From: Euryodendron excelsum
Taxonomy: Eukaryota > Streptophyta > Magnoliopsida > Ericales > Pentaphylacaceae
Assembly: GCA_033060915.1 (NCBI GenBank)
Contig: CM065398.1
Span: 3,756,501 to 3,820,500 of the forward strand
Reading direction: 5' to 3'
DNA length: 64,000 nt
The notes beneath the pieces were generated by a model that did no database searches, was not told where the DNA came from, and saw only the letters and a list, made by a program, of their open reading frames with translations. A program made the position numbers and the translations under genes. Shown piece after piece: positions 11,303-21,190 of this stretch (the stretch's first letter is position 1; the number at the start of each line of letters is the position of its first letter).

Positions 11303-12673
11303 CTAAACTCCACCCTGCCCTAGTCCAAACTCATCATCATCCTAGAAATCATGCCCTCCTAGAGATGTAAGGTCTGTAGCATCGACAGCTAAGTCAGGAA
11401 AGTCGGGCTCCTCATCCTCCCGAAGTCTCGCCAAAATGTCAGTCAGCATCTGACTCTGTTGTGCCTGCTCCTGTCAAACCTCCTCCTGAAACCTAGACTG
11501 AGAGGCTTGAAGCTCTGCAATCTAAGTGCCCAAAACTGTCTGTACAACAGTGATCTGTGCTGTGTGGGCAGTCTCAAAAGTCGCACACCTCTGACCAAGC
11601 TCAATATGGGCTGCCTGAAGTCCCGTAACTGACTGCTACATCATCTGGATAGCCACGGTCTGCCTCTCGATCTGTGCACTCTACTGATCTAATATTTGGG
11701 CGAATGCCTGGAACACTGGACTCGCCTGAGCTGGTTGTGGCTCACCCTTGGCCTAAGGCTGCTATTGCTCTGCTGGAATCTGTTCTCCCTCTGCGGGGAC
11801 CTGCTGCTGCTATTGGGCTCTCTGCTGTGCCTGAACAAGTGCCTCGGCTCGTCTCTGGATACTCGCTAGCTAACCCGCCGCCCTGTTCTGAATGGACAGG
11901 GCAATCGGTGCAAGTGCCAGGGCTAAAGGAACATCATCTAGAACTACCACTCCGGCACGTACAATAAGCTCGGTCATCATGCCCGCAAACGGTAATGCCC
12001 CATGCGGCTTCGTCAAAGCCACGAACTCGTAGAAAGCGCCGAACATATATCTGAGGAGGTCAATAGTCCTACCCGTCCCCAGGGCATAGAGTAACTGTCC
12101 CCTATGCCTACTCACCTCTGCTCATCGCCCTAGCGGAAAGATCGACCCACAGGTAAAAACGAACATCGGTGCATATCTCGGAGCAAGGAGTTTCTTCTTA
12201 ATCTGAGAAGAAATCCACTGGGTATCGGGCAGGCAAATCTCAGCAATCATAACCTCGTGCTATACCTCTCCCTGTTGGGGCCAACTCAAAGTTAGATCAT
12301 AAACCCGGGGTAGACCGAAGAACTCTGCAAAGGTAGCTGGGGTAATGGTAATGGTCTTATCCCTAACAGTGGAAACTATACGCTCATCCCTGGTAACATT
12401 CAAAAGTGCTCGGATGTTGGCCATCAGCTCGACAACCAAACTAGTCCTATGCCAGCCACTGTACTGTGCTAACCGCACCCAACCACGACCTTCAAACATC
12501 TCTCTCCATAGGTATGGCTTGCCCACAAAGTGCTCAAGAGTCATCGCTCTCTCCTGCACTGGGCCCCTCCTACTAAATATCTAGTCATACCGTTGCTGGG
12601 CAATCCCGTCAATAAATCGGGAGGCATCAAACGCAATGGGAATCTTACGGACCTTCTTGGTCTGCGGAGCCAT
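11303..12673 (-). pseudogene. Third ORF of the Athila element (env-position, putative plant transposon protein domain)
   Basis: One minus-strand frame runs from ATG 12673 (MAPQTKKVRKIPIAF) to a stop at 11303, about 457 codons, broken by several in-frame stops (near 12581, 12260, 12119, 11870 and 11342). The N-terminal half has the pattern WVRLAQYSGWHRTSLVVELM, then a TVRDKTITITPATFAEFFGLP stretch. That pattern is typical of the 'putative plant transposon protein' domain found in the extra ORF of Athila-type elements. The C-terminal half is rich in Q, A and E, likely a coiled coil, with an acidic tail (DDDEFGLGQGG). Most stops are TAG or TGA and several could come from CAG or CGA by C-to-T change. 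Its role in the element is unknown; an envelope function is not shown by this sequence. Confidence 0.75.
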
Positions 12674-12947
12674 CTAATCTAAATGAACTAATATAAGCTA
12701 CTAAACTAAAAAGAACTACGAAAGAAAAAACAAGAAAATGAAAAAGGAAAAGACTCGAGAAATACCTAGAAGTGGACTAAAGATGGGCACGGACAAGAAG
12801 GGCTACGGCTGAAATCCAGCAGGGCTCCACTACACTCCCATACACTCCTTCACACACCCTCACTGAGTCAGCTCTAAGTCAACTCAGTTATAGAAATGAT
12901 TCATGATTCATGAGTCAAAACTAAGTGCCTATATAGAAATCAGGGGG

Positions 12948-13155
12948 CACCGTACGTACGGTGACGGAGAGCCAACGTACGTGCGCTCGAGCAATCGGGA
13001 CCATACGTACCCACAAAGCCACCGTACGTACGGTCAATATAAAAATGAACCATCAGCCTACGAATAATAACATGCCACATCAGCGTACGCAAGGTGGTCT
13101 CACCATATGTATGCTTCGACCAGCGTACGTATGCCAAGACCACCGTACGTACGCT
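12948..13155. repeat. Internal cluster of CGTACG palindromes
   Basis: About nine copies or variants of ACCGTACGTACGGT within 210 bp; perfect copies are at about 12950 and 13020. They are spaced irregularly by 8-35 bp. The same motif family occurs in both LTRs of the element (five in 9060-9210, six in 20695-20860), so this is an internal third cluster between the small ORF and the third ORF. Confidence 0.85.
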
Positions 13156-13503
13156 ACAAAAGAAAACACACAGTTTGAAAAAAATTTGTTTTACTCTGCA
13201 CAAAAAACGAAAATGAAGCCAAAAATTGGGCCCAAAACAATAAAAACATGGGAGAATACTCTGCAATCTACCCTCACCCCCCACCTAGAACGATGCATTG
13301 TCCTCAATGTAACACGAGAAGCCACACACGCAAGAACTAAGGCAACCCCGAAAGCGATAAAACAACCCACCACTTCATTAAACAGAAGAAATCATACATT
13401 ACAATGCCAAAAGTGGCCTAAACAACAAGGGAATGAAAGATAAGGACTCCTACAAAAGGAGTCCGTGACACAACGACCTACATTGCAACTACCACCCGGT
13501 GGG

Positions 13504-13770
13504 TTACTCGAGCCTATTTCTTGGAAGTGGTGGAGCCGAAAGATGCAGCGGTGTCCTTCTTGGTTGAGCCGGAAGATGAGGGGGGCAACTCGTCAAGGAG
13601 ACAAGAAGCCACCAAGCAAGCAATCGTGACGGCATCATCCGAAGGAAGGCGGGATAAAGAGGTACAAGTGTAAGCTCGAAAGAATGCGGCGTAATCTGGG
13701 TCCTCCATCTCATCAGAACTTGGGGCTCGAGGGCACTCTCACTTACCTTGGAAGGATCCTTGGATGCCAT
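13504..13770 (-). pseudogene. Small extra ORF of the Athila element, frameshifted
   Basis: Begins at ATG 13770 (MASKDPSKVSESALEPQ). It changes frame near 13710 and continues as MEDPDYAAFFRAYTCTSLSR to a stop at about 13514, ending in a serine/lysine-rich tail (GSTKKDTAASF). About 85 residues in total. It sits between integrase and the third ORF. I do not recognise a domain. It could be a subgenomic leader peptide or the remains of a longer ORF. Confidence 0.45.
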
Positions 13771-14198
13771 GGATGGGGTTGAATGAAATAAAGAGGACTA
13801 ATGCAACAATGGGGCTGAATAAGGGAAGAAGTGAATGCAAGTAAATGATGCCCAGAAGCCCCTCCTCTTATAAGCCTAAGAGGTCACATACAAAGGAATC
13901 AAAGGTGAGATATGAAGGTACAATACAGCTGGGATTCCTTATACTAAATCAAATCATGTGATTCTCCCCAATCAACAAATGGTAGGGCCCAATGAATCAA
14001 CCTAGCTGCTCCTAACCAAACCTAAAATGGAAAGAAACTCACTACAAAGACCCTCACTCAAAAACTAACCTAAAATACTCTAAACATAACCCTATTCCTA
14101 GCTAAAAGAAGGCAACCAAAATTAAGAATAACCAAAGAAAACTAAGTAAGCTAATCTAAACTACTCATACTCCTAAAGAACAAGAGCATAGATCATCA

Positions 14199-15645
14199 TC
14201 AATCAAAAGATGGTGGATCAATAAGATCCACACACTCCACTTCACCCTGAAAAGTCTCAAAGTAGGGCTTCAACCTTTGGCCATTCACCTTGAAAGCCAT
14301 CTCTTAGTGAAATTCTTCACTTTTATAGCTCCATGGGGGGAAATATCAGTAACAAGGTAAGGATCTACCCATTTACTCCGTAATTTGCCGGGAAACAAAT
14401 GAAGGCGCGAGTCATAAAGAAGAACCTTTTGACCAACCTTAAAGGATTTACGAAGAATGTGTTGGTCATGGAACTTCTTCATGCGGGCGTTAGCAATCTT
14501 AGCATTGTCGAAAGCATCAATATGAAATTCATCAAGTTCATTTAATTGAAGCTTGCGATGGGCCCTCGCGGCCTCAAAGTCCTCATTACATTGCCGGATG
14601 GCCCAATAGGCTTTATGCTCAATTTTCACTGGGAGTTGGCATGCTTTTTCATAAACAAGTCAATATGGTGATGCACCAAGCACGGTCTTGTAACCCGTGC
14701 GGTAGGCCCACAATGCATTGGTTAGCCTAAGGGACCAATCCTTTCTATTAGGGTTGATGATTTTTTCAAGGATTCTCTTAATTTCCTTATTAGCTAACTC
14801 AACTTGCCCTTGGGTTTGAGGGTGGTAAGGTAGGCCAACCTTATGAACCACACCATATTTCTTCAATAGGAATACAAAGGGTCGATTACAAAAGTGTGAG
14901 CCTCCATCACTAATGATGGCTCGGGGCATACCATATCTTGAAAAAATATTCTCCTTCAAAAAACGAACTAGCACTTGGTGGTCATTGTTCCGGCAGGCAT
15001 TGGCCTCTACCCATTTCGACACATAGTCCACCGCTACTAAGATGTAAAGATAACCAAATGAATTGGTAAAAGGTCCCATGAAGTCGATTCCCCAACAATC
15101 AAAGATTTCTAAAATGGTAATGGCTTGAAGAGGCATCATGTGACGCTTACTAAGAGTTCCTAACCTTTGGCACCTATCACATGCAAGACAAAATGCATGC
15201 ACATCCCTAAACATAGTTGGCCAATAAAGGCCACATTGAAGAATCTTGGCTGTGGTCTTTTTAGAGAAAAAATATCCTCCACAAGCTTGGGAGTAGCAAA
15301 ACTCCATGACTTGTTGGAATTCGGGATTGGGCACACAACGCCGGATAATTTGATCCGGACAATATTTAAAAAGGTGGGGATCATCCCATGAAAAATAATG
15401 CACATTTCGAAAGACCAATGGGATGAAACCTCACCAGTCACAAGGTAATTCGCAATATCTGCAAACCATAGTGGGGGAACTTTCTCCAAAGATTGCACAT
15501 GCAAAATTTGCTCTTCCGGAAAATGTTCATTGATAGGGGTGGAGTCAGTGGCTCTTCCATCAAGGGGAAGCCGGGACAAGTGATCCGCTACTACGTTTCC
15601 TACCCTTTTTTTATCTCGTATTTCATTGTGAAATTCTTGAAGCAA
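14199..15645 (-). pseudogene. Athila integrase region of pol
   Basis: Minus strand. The N-terminal zinc-binding region has CDRCQRLG, but the two histidine positions appear as tyrosine ([11 protein letters not shown]), so the HHCC finger is probably broken. The core keeps the DDE pattern: D in [10 protein letters not shown] in [10 protein letters not shown] in GQVELANKE. The open frame runs 15418-14660. A stop or shift near 14655 separates the C-terminal part (14629-14285, KVGQKVLLYDSRLHLFPGKL), which is a GPY/F-like segment. After a last break, the tail reads FKVNGQRLKPYFE and stops at 14199. Integrase would insert the cDNA with the 5-bp duplication seen at the element ends. This copy cannot make a working protein. 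Confidence 0.88.
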
Positions 15646-16604
15646 TAAAATCTACCAAATGAGGTGGGTTTTGCATTGGGTTTGGTGAGAAGATACTTTA
15701 GGGCCGCATGATCGGTGTAAATGATGACTAGAGACCTTATCAAGTAAAAACGAAACTTATCCAATGCAAAGACCACCGCAAGAAGTTCCTTTTCAGTTGT
15801 GGTGTAATTAACTTGGGCATCATTGAGGGTTTTAGAAGTATAATATATGACATAAGGCTTTTTGTCAATTCTTTGTCCCAAAACAGCCCCCACAGCGTAA
15901 TCACTCGCGTCGCACATAAGCTCAAAAGGATGTGGCCAATCGGGTGCACGCAAGATTGGGGCAGAAGTCAAGTACCCTTTTAAAATATCAAAGGCCTGTT
16001 GATATGATGGGGTCCACTCAAATGACACGTCAAGGGACAAGAGTTGACACATTGGCCTAGCTATTGCACTAAATCCCTCAATAAAACGCCTGTAGAAATT
16101 GGCATGCCCAAGGAATGATCGCACATCCTTAACACAAGTGGGAGGAGGTAGTTTTTGAATTAATTCAATCTTAGCCTTATCAACATCTATCCCTTTGGAA
16201 GACACAATGTGACCTAACACAATTCTGCTAGTAACCATAAAATGGCATTTTTCCCAATTAAGGACTAGGTTACTCTTCTCACATTGCTCCAACACCTTTG
16301 TTAAATTCTCAAGGCATCCTTTAAAGGTGTCTCCGTAAACCGAAAAATCATCCATGAACACTTCTATAATATGCTCCACCATGTCATTAAATATACTCAT
16401 CATACATCTTTGAAATGTGGCCAGTGCATTGCACAAGCCAAAGGGCATGCGGCAGTATACATAAGTTCCAAAAGGACATGTAAAGGTGGTCACGGATTGG
16501 TCCTCTAATGCAATCTCAATTTGGTTGTACCCGGAATAACCATCAAGAAAGCAATAGAAAGCTTTTCCGGATACTTTCTCTAGTACTTGATCAAGAAATG
16601 GCAA
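15600..16604 (-). pseudogene. Athila reverse transcriptase and RNase H region
   Basis: 334 open codons on the minus strand. RT motifs seen in order are FLDGYSGYNQI, TFTCPFGTYVYCRMPFGL, then VFMDDFSVYG (the catalytic DD box), VLGHIVSSKGI and SFLGHANFYRRFI. RNase H follows with LMCDASDYAVGAVLGQ, TTEKELLAVVFALDKFRFYL and YTDHAALKYL. The N-terminal RT motifs lie in the upstream frame (16625-18058), and the join at 16605-16640 is frameshifted. The catalytic residues look intact, so decay here is mostly by frame breaks. Typical of the Athila RT clade by its MDDFSVYG and LNWEKCHFMV sequence. Confidence 0.93.
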
Positions 16605-16624
16605 GGGAAAATGGTCCTTTCAAG

Positions 16625-18058
16625 TCACAGCATTAAGGCGGCGGTAATTATACACATACGCCATCCAATTTGGATCTGAGTGGGCACCAGCTCATTCTTC
16701 TCATTCTTAACTACCGTGACACCTGATTTCTTGTGTACCACTTGGGTAGGACTTACCCACTTAGAGTCGGAGATGGGGTAAATGATACCCACATCAAGAA
16801 ATTTCAGCACCTCACCCTTTACCACTTCCTTCATGTTAGGATTTAATCTCCGTTGCATTTGACGCACAGTTTTAGCCCCCTCTTCTAGAAAAATGCAATG
16901 TGTGCACAAAAGAGGACTAATACCATGGAGATTGGCAATGGTCCACCCTATAGCTTTCCTATGGTGCTTAAGCAAGTCTATCAAGCTTCCCTCTTGGCTC
17001 AAAGATAGGGTGTAAGAAATGACAATGGGATAGGACTCGCCATCACCCAAAAATGCATACTTCAAAGTGGTTGGTAATGGTTTTCTCTCGGGAATGGAAG
17101 GCTTGAACTCTGATGGAATTGGTTTTGTTTCACTAGGTTGGAGAGGTTCAAAAGAAGGGATCCATTGACCCACATGCATACATTGGGCACTCTCATGACC
17201 TAGGGAAAACACTTCTCCTAAAGCCTTACCATAACAATCTAAAGCTTCATGAGGTTCGCTCCTCAACAAGGCTTTTTCCAAGGAGTCCTCAAAGAACTCA
17301 TTCTTAAAATGGTCTCGCACTATGGTCTCAATAATGTCGACCTCCCGGATATCCTCACACTCACCCGATTGCTTGGCAACCGAAAAGATATTCAATTCAA
17401 AAGTGGTGTTGTCAAATGAAAGCTTCACTAACTCATTCCTACAATGGATGATGGCATTGGAAGTAGCTAGGAAAGGTCGCCCTAGAATGATGGGAATTTG
17501 GTTGTGAGCTATACAACTATCCACGGGTTGAGTATCCAACACTATGAAATCAACGGGGAAATAGAAGTTATCGATTTGGATGAGCACATCCTCAATGATA
17601 CCCCTAGGAACCTTTATAGACTGATCCGCTAGTTGTAAAGTGACACAGGTAGGTTGCAACTCCCCTAAACCAAGTTCTTTATATACCGAAAACGGGAGAA
17701 GATTAACACTAGACCCTAAATCCAATAAGGCTCGATCTATTCTAGTGTTTCCAATAGTGCAAGAGATGGTAGGACATCCGGGATCCTTGAATTTTGGAAT
17801 GGTTTTGCTTTGCAAGATTGCACTTTGATTCTCATTCATCATAGTCGTCTCCTTGACATGTAACTTCCTCTTGAAAGTACATAAATCCTTTAAGAACTTG
17901 GCATATGATGGAATTTGCTTAATGGCATCGAGAATAGGGATGTTGACCACTTCATAAATTTCAACGTTCAAGAGTTCATTCTTTGATTTGGTCAACCTTT
18001 GAGGAAAAGGTGCATGTTTCAAGATATCCTTCCTCTTATCCCTTGTGGTCTCAATCAA
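16625..18058 (-). pseudogene. Athila aspartic protease region and start of RT
   Basis: 477 open codons on the minus strand. The protease active site reads ALLDLGSSVNLLPFSVY, where Athila uses D-L-G rather than D-T/S-G, followed by LGLGELQPTCVTLQLADQS, VPRGIIEDVLI and the ILGRPFLATSNA flap region. A long linker then leads to the RT start (EEGAKTVRQMQRRLNPNMKE, KWVSPTQVVHKKSG). It overlaps the end of the gag-side frame at 18055-18058. The frame is lost at 16625, inside the conserved RT motif after WRMCI. Confidence 0.9.
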
Positions 18059-19150
18059 GGTCTCAAAAGGAGTAACAACGAACTCCTTTTCATTTGATGC
18101 TCATCACTCTCTCTTTTCTCTCTCAATTTTTCTTCTTCCTCACCCTCCTTTTCTTTTCCTTTTCCCTCTTGTTCAACGCACGGTTTAGAAGCTACATCCT
18201 TTGAAGGAATGGTTTTATCAATGACTTTACCGCTTCTAAGAGTGGTGATGGCTTGTGCTTGTTCATGACTCGTTTGAGGGTCCATACCAACCCCAGTGAT
18301 GTGTACTTGCCTAACCACCGGATTAGGTTGAGGTTGAGCCGAGAATCTCCCCGAAAAATTTTGAGTCAAAACTTGTGTTAATGTAGACATTTGCTTTTGT
18401 ATATCCTCAAGCATCCTAGTGTGTTGGTCCAACACTTTATCTTGCTTATCTACCCTTGCGTTAACCTCTCTCACATCATTGGTTATTTGATAGAAAGTAT
18501 CTTCCATGTGTTTCCTATAAGGAGGTTGATACGTTTTGGATTGATTTGAAAGTTGTGCCATGGGTTGGGGTTGGTAAACTTGAGGTTGAAGCGCTTGGAA
18601 TAGAGGAATAGGTGTAGAATAGTGTTGAGGGTTTTGATACCCTCATTGGTAAAGTTGGGAGTTTGAACTCCCCTCATTCCTCCACCCAAAATTAGGGTGA
18701 TCCCGCCATCCCAGATTGTAAGTGTTAGAGTAAGGGTTACGCCCTCCTCTTTGGAATTGGCCAATTGTATTGACTTGGCCATGTAAAGCTTCTTTCACCC
18801 CCGAAATGATTAGACATGAAGATGTGTTATGGTCGGTAGTGTCACACACTATGCAACAAGTCTCTTTCCTCACCTCACTCTTGACCGCTAACACCTTTTT
18901 CCCTTCTAAAACCTCTAGTTTCTTAGTTAAAGTGGCAACTCTCGCATTAACATCATCAAGTAATCTCGTAAGATTCTTTGATATGGGGCCGCCATGTCGC
19001 CATAGTGGCTCCCTCTTTCCATGTCATCATCAGCCCCTATATTAGGATCTACCCCCGGTGGAATAGGTTGAAGATTAGGATGGAGCTGTGGATTAGGTGC
19101 ATTTGGTGCGGCATTAAGATTCGGAGGGAAGACATTGGGTAAACCTTAAT
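18055..19150 (-). pseudogene. Athila gag remnant, capsid part missing
   Basis: Minus strand. The N-terminal part (about 19150-18965) reads as a proline/asparagine-rich leader ending PYQRILRDYL. It then jumps directly to the segment before the zinc knuckle (VNARVATLTKKLEVLEGKK), and the knuckle follows at about 18843 (CCIVCDTTDHNTSSC, CX2CX4HX4C). After that come the NPYSNTYNLGWRDHPNFGW block and a coiled-coil C-terminal part (18561-18055, VDKQDKVLDQHTRMLEDIQK) ending in a K/E-rich tail. The several hundred residues of capsid that Athila gags normally have between these parts are absent, pointing to an internal deletion with its junction near 18960. Without capsid it could not form particles. 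Confidence 0.8.
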
Positions 19151-19753
19151 CATTAATGTTTGTCATTGGAAGAAAGCCTAGGTCCACAACTAATGGGAGT
19201 CCCGGTGTGAGTGATGATGAACTACTTGCACTCTCAAGCCTCACAAGTTAGTTATGAATGTCCTAAGTGAAATGTGGCATGCGATGATGAATGCAACAAA
19301 TAATGGACCGTCCAGGTCATACAGCACATCATATACAAACATGCATTGCCAGACAACAGCTTTTTCTCTTGTTTTCTAACCGATCCTCAAATCTCCTTAT
19401 ACAAAGCAATACCACCGATTTGTAAGTTAAGCACACTATCCTATCTCCGCTAAATGCCTCCTCACAAGGAGTCCTAACACAATGCAATGCAACTACACCT
19501 ACGTCAAACAAAACAAACTAAACAAAGAGAAAACAAAAATCTAAGCACCTTAAGGGAGAAAGAGATTACCAAGGCCCGAAGCCGTAGCTGCTTCCATCGA
19601 GGGTGAGTGATCAAATCCCACCCGTTTGCAATTTTGTTAGTCTGTTTAGTTTTCTTTTTCTCCTTTATTTGCTATTTTTGTGTTTTTTTTATATACAATT
19701 TACCAAGTGCTTCTTCAATCCACAACTTGTTAATGTTTACCTTATGCTTATGA

Positions 19754-19771
19754 TCCCCAGCAACAGTGCCA
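19754..19771 (-). other. Primer binding site of the Athila element
   Basis: On the minus strand, 5 nt inside the 5' LTR, the sequence TGGCACTGTTGCTGGGGA resembles the tRNA-Asp type site TGGCGCCGTTGCCGGGGA. The differences are all C-to-T or G-to-A. This fixes the element's orientation. Confidence 0.75.
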
Positions 19772-19776
19772 AAACT

Positions 19777-21003
19777 TGAATCGCTCTCAAATGTGCTTTA
19801 AACTTGAGCTTCCTGCAAGGTTTACAGGTGTCGAACGAAGTAAAATCCGGTAAGCACCGATATCGTTCTCTCAAAGGATCACACCCAATATAGGCAACAC
19901 GTGTAAGCAAAATAACCAACCAATTGGGCTGAATTAGCAAATTACTTAACAAATTGAAATTAACTAAAAGTAAAAACAAAAATGCTTGAATGGTGAGAGG
20001 TTGTAAATTACTAAACTAAGCTAATTACACTTGAAATTGAAAGCAACTATACTAAATTTGAAACAATTGATGAAGAACTTGGACACAATTGATCAAATAT
20101 ACCAATTCTTTACAAGTGTCTCAATAGAGGGTTTCATTACTCAAATTAAGGAATCACTCTGCAGATCCTTAATTCGGAAGACGTAGACTATATAAACGAG
20201 AATTCATACGAAATTGGATGTAAATTGAGGATCAATTGTTAGGAATCTTAGGTAAAAATCATGATTTATACAATACATATACCAATCAAGGAATTGTGCA
20301 TAGAAATTACCAAAAGTAATTATAAATCCAAGTTTCATATAGTTTTACAATACAATTTAGATGAATTTGAAGCATTCATAAGATGAATCATTGAAGTGTA
20401 TATACCTCCATTGAAGACCTCGAAGATCCTTGGTAGATCTTCCATCTAAGGAAGGCTTAGCTACTTAATTTCATAGAAGAAAGCATGAAGAGTTGATGAT
20501 TTCTTATTGATTGATGAAGAAAATAGTGTTTGATTACAAAGAAATCTAAGAAAATGCGAGAAAATATAAAACAAACTCACTTCCTCTCTCTACAGTACGT
20601 CCTAATAGAAAATCTAGCCTAAAACTGAAGATAGATACAAAATTTGCGTCATTTTTCGGAGATATAGTCTCAAAACTCACACAGAATTTGCCAGTACCGT
20701 ACGTACGATACTATTCACCGTACATATGGTAAGGTTGACGCTGAATCGCACTCTTTGAAGTTTGAATTTCTGCTGTAGGCGTACGTATGGTAAAAGTTAT
20801 CGTACGTACGGTGGGATCACTGTACATACAGTGACTCCTACTGTACGTACGATCAGTGCAATTTTTGCTTCGAATTTGCCCTTTCTCCACTCGGAACATG
20901 CAAAAATACACACAAACACTTATTAAAACAATTATTATACTAAAATGAAATATATATACACCCTAATTGGACTAACAATAGCTATTTAGGGATAGTGTAA
21001 TCA
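19777..21003 (-). repeat. 5' LTR of the Athila element
   Basis: 1227 bp, begins TGAATCGCTC on the plus strand and ends at gtgtaatca, matching 8138-9379. It holds six copies of the CGTACG palindrome at 20695-20860. The element promoter should lie here, reading on the minus strand. A ggtatatac phrase (minus strand, near 20400) is a weak TATA candidate. Confidence 0.92.
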
Positions 21004-21052
21004 TAATGCAGTAATTTTCACAGCATATGTTCTTTCTATTTAAAATCTAATG

Positions 21053-21190
21053 AAGATTCTTTAGAATGAGCATAACTAAAGGAAATTTAAAAATATTACC
21101 ATAACTATAGATGGATTGCATTTATGAAGTTTAAATTAAATTAATTAATTAAAGAGAATTAATAATAGTATGACACATGTATTTATATTT
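21053..21190. repeat. Third unit of the ~200-bp tandem repeat, right of the Athila element
   Basis: Matches the units at 7781 and 7987, including attaccataact, gcatttatgaagttta and agtatgacacatgtat. A short AATT-rich insertion lies inside it. Its position relative to the other two shows that the Athila element split an older tandem array. Confidence 0.7.

Larger units (their letters stand above)
8138..21003 (-). mobile_element. Athila-type Ty3/gypsy LTR retrotransposon, structurally complete, coding-dead
   Basis: 12.9-kb element read on the minus strand. Two LTRs (19777-21003 as 5', 8138-9379 as 3') begin and end TG/CA. The flanks are caatg (8133-8137) and taatg (21004-21008), a 5-bp target duplication with one C-to-T change. 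From right to left come the 5' LTR, a PBS like the tRNA-Asp type, gag, protease, RT-RNase H, integrase, a small ORF, a third ORF in the env-like position, a long 3' non-coding part, a PPT and the 3' LTR. This order, the DLGSSVN-type protease and the RT sequence fit the Athila lineage. Stops, frameshifts and a gag deletion make it inactive. Confidence 0.93.

Noticed and set aside
11674..11967. Plus-strand frame of 97 codons
   Set aside because: Shadow of the minus-strand third ORF, which has the recognisable domain.
12961..13443. 160-codon plus-strand frame
   Set aside because: Runs through the CGTACG palindrome cluster antisense to the element; amino-acid content follows the repeats.
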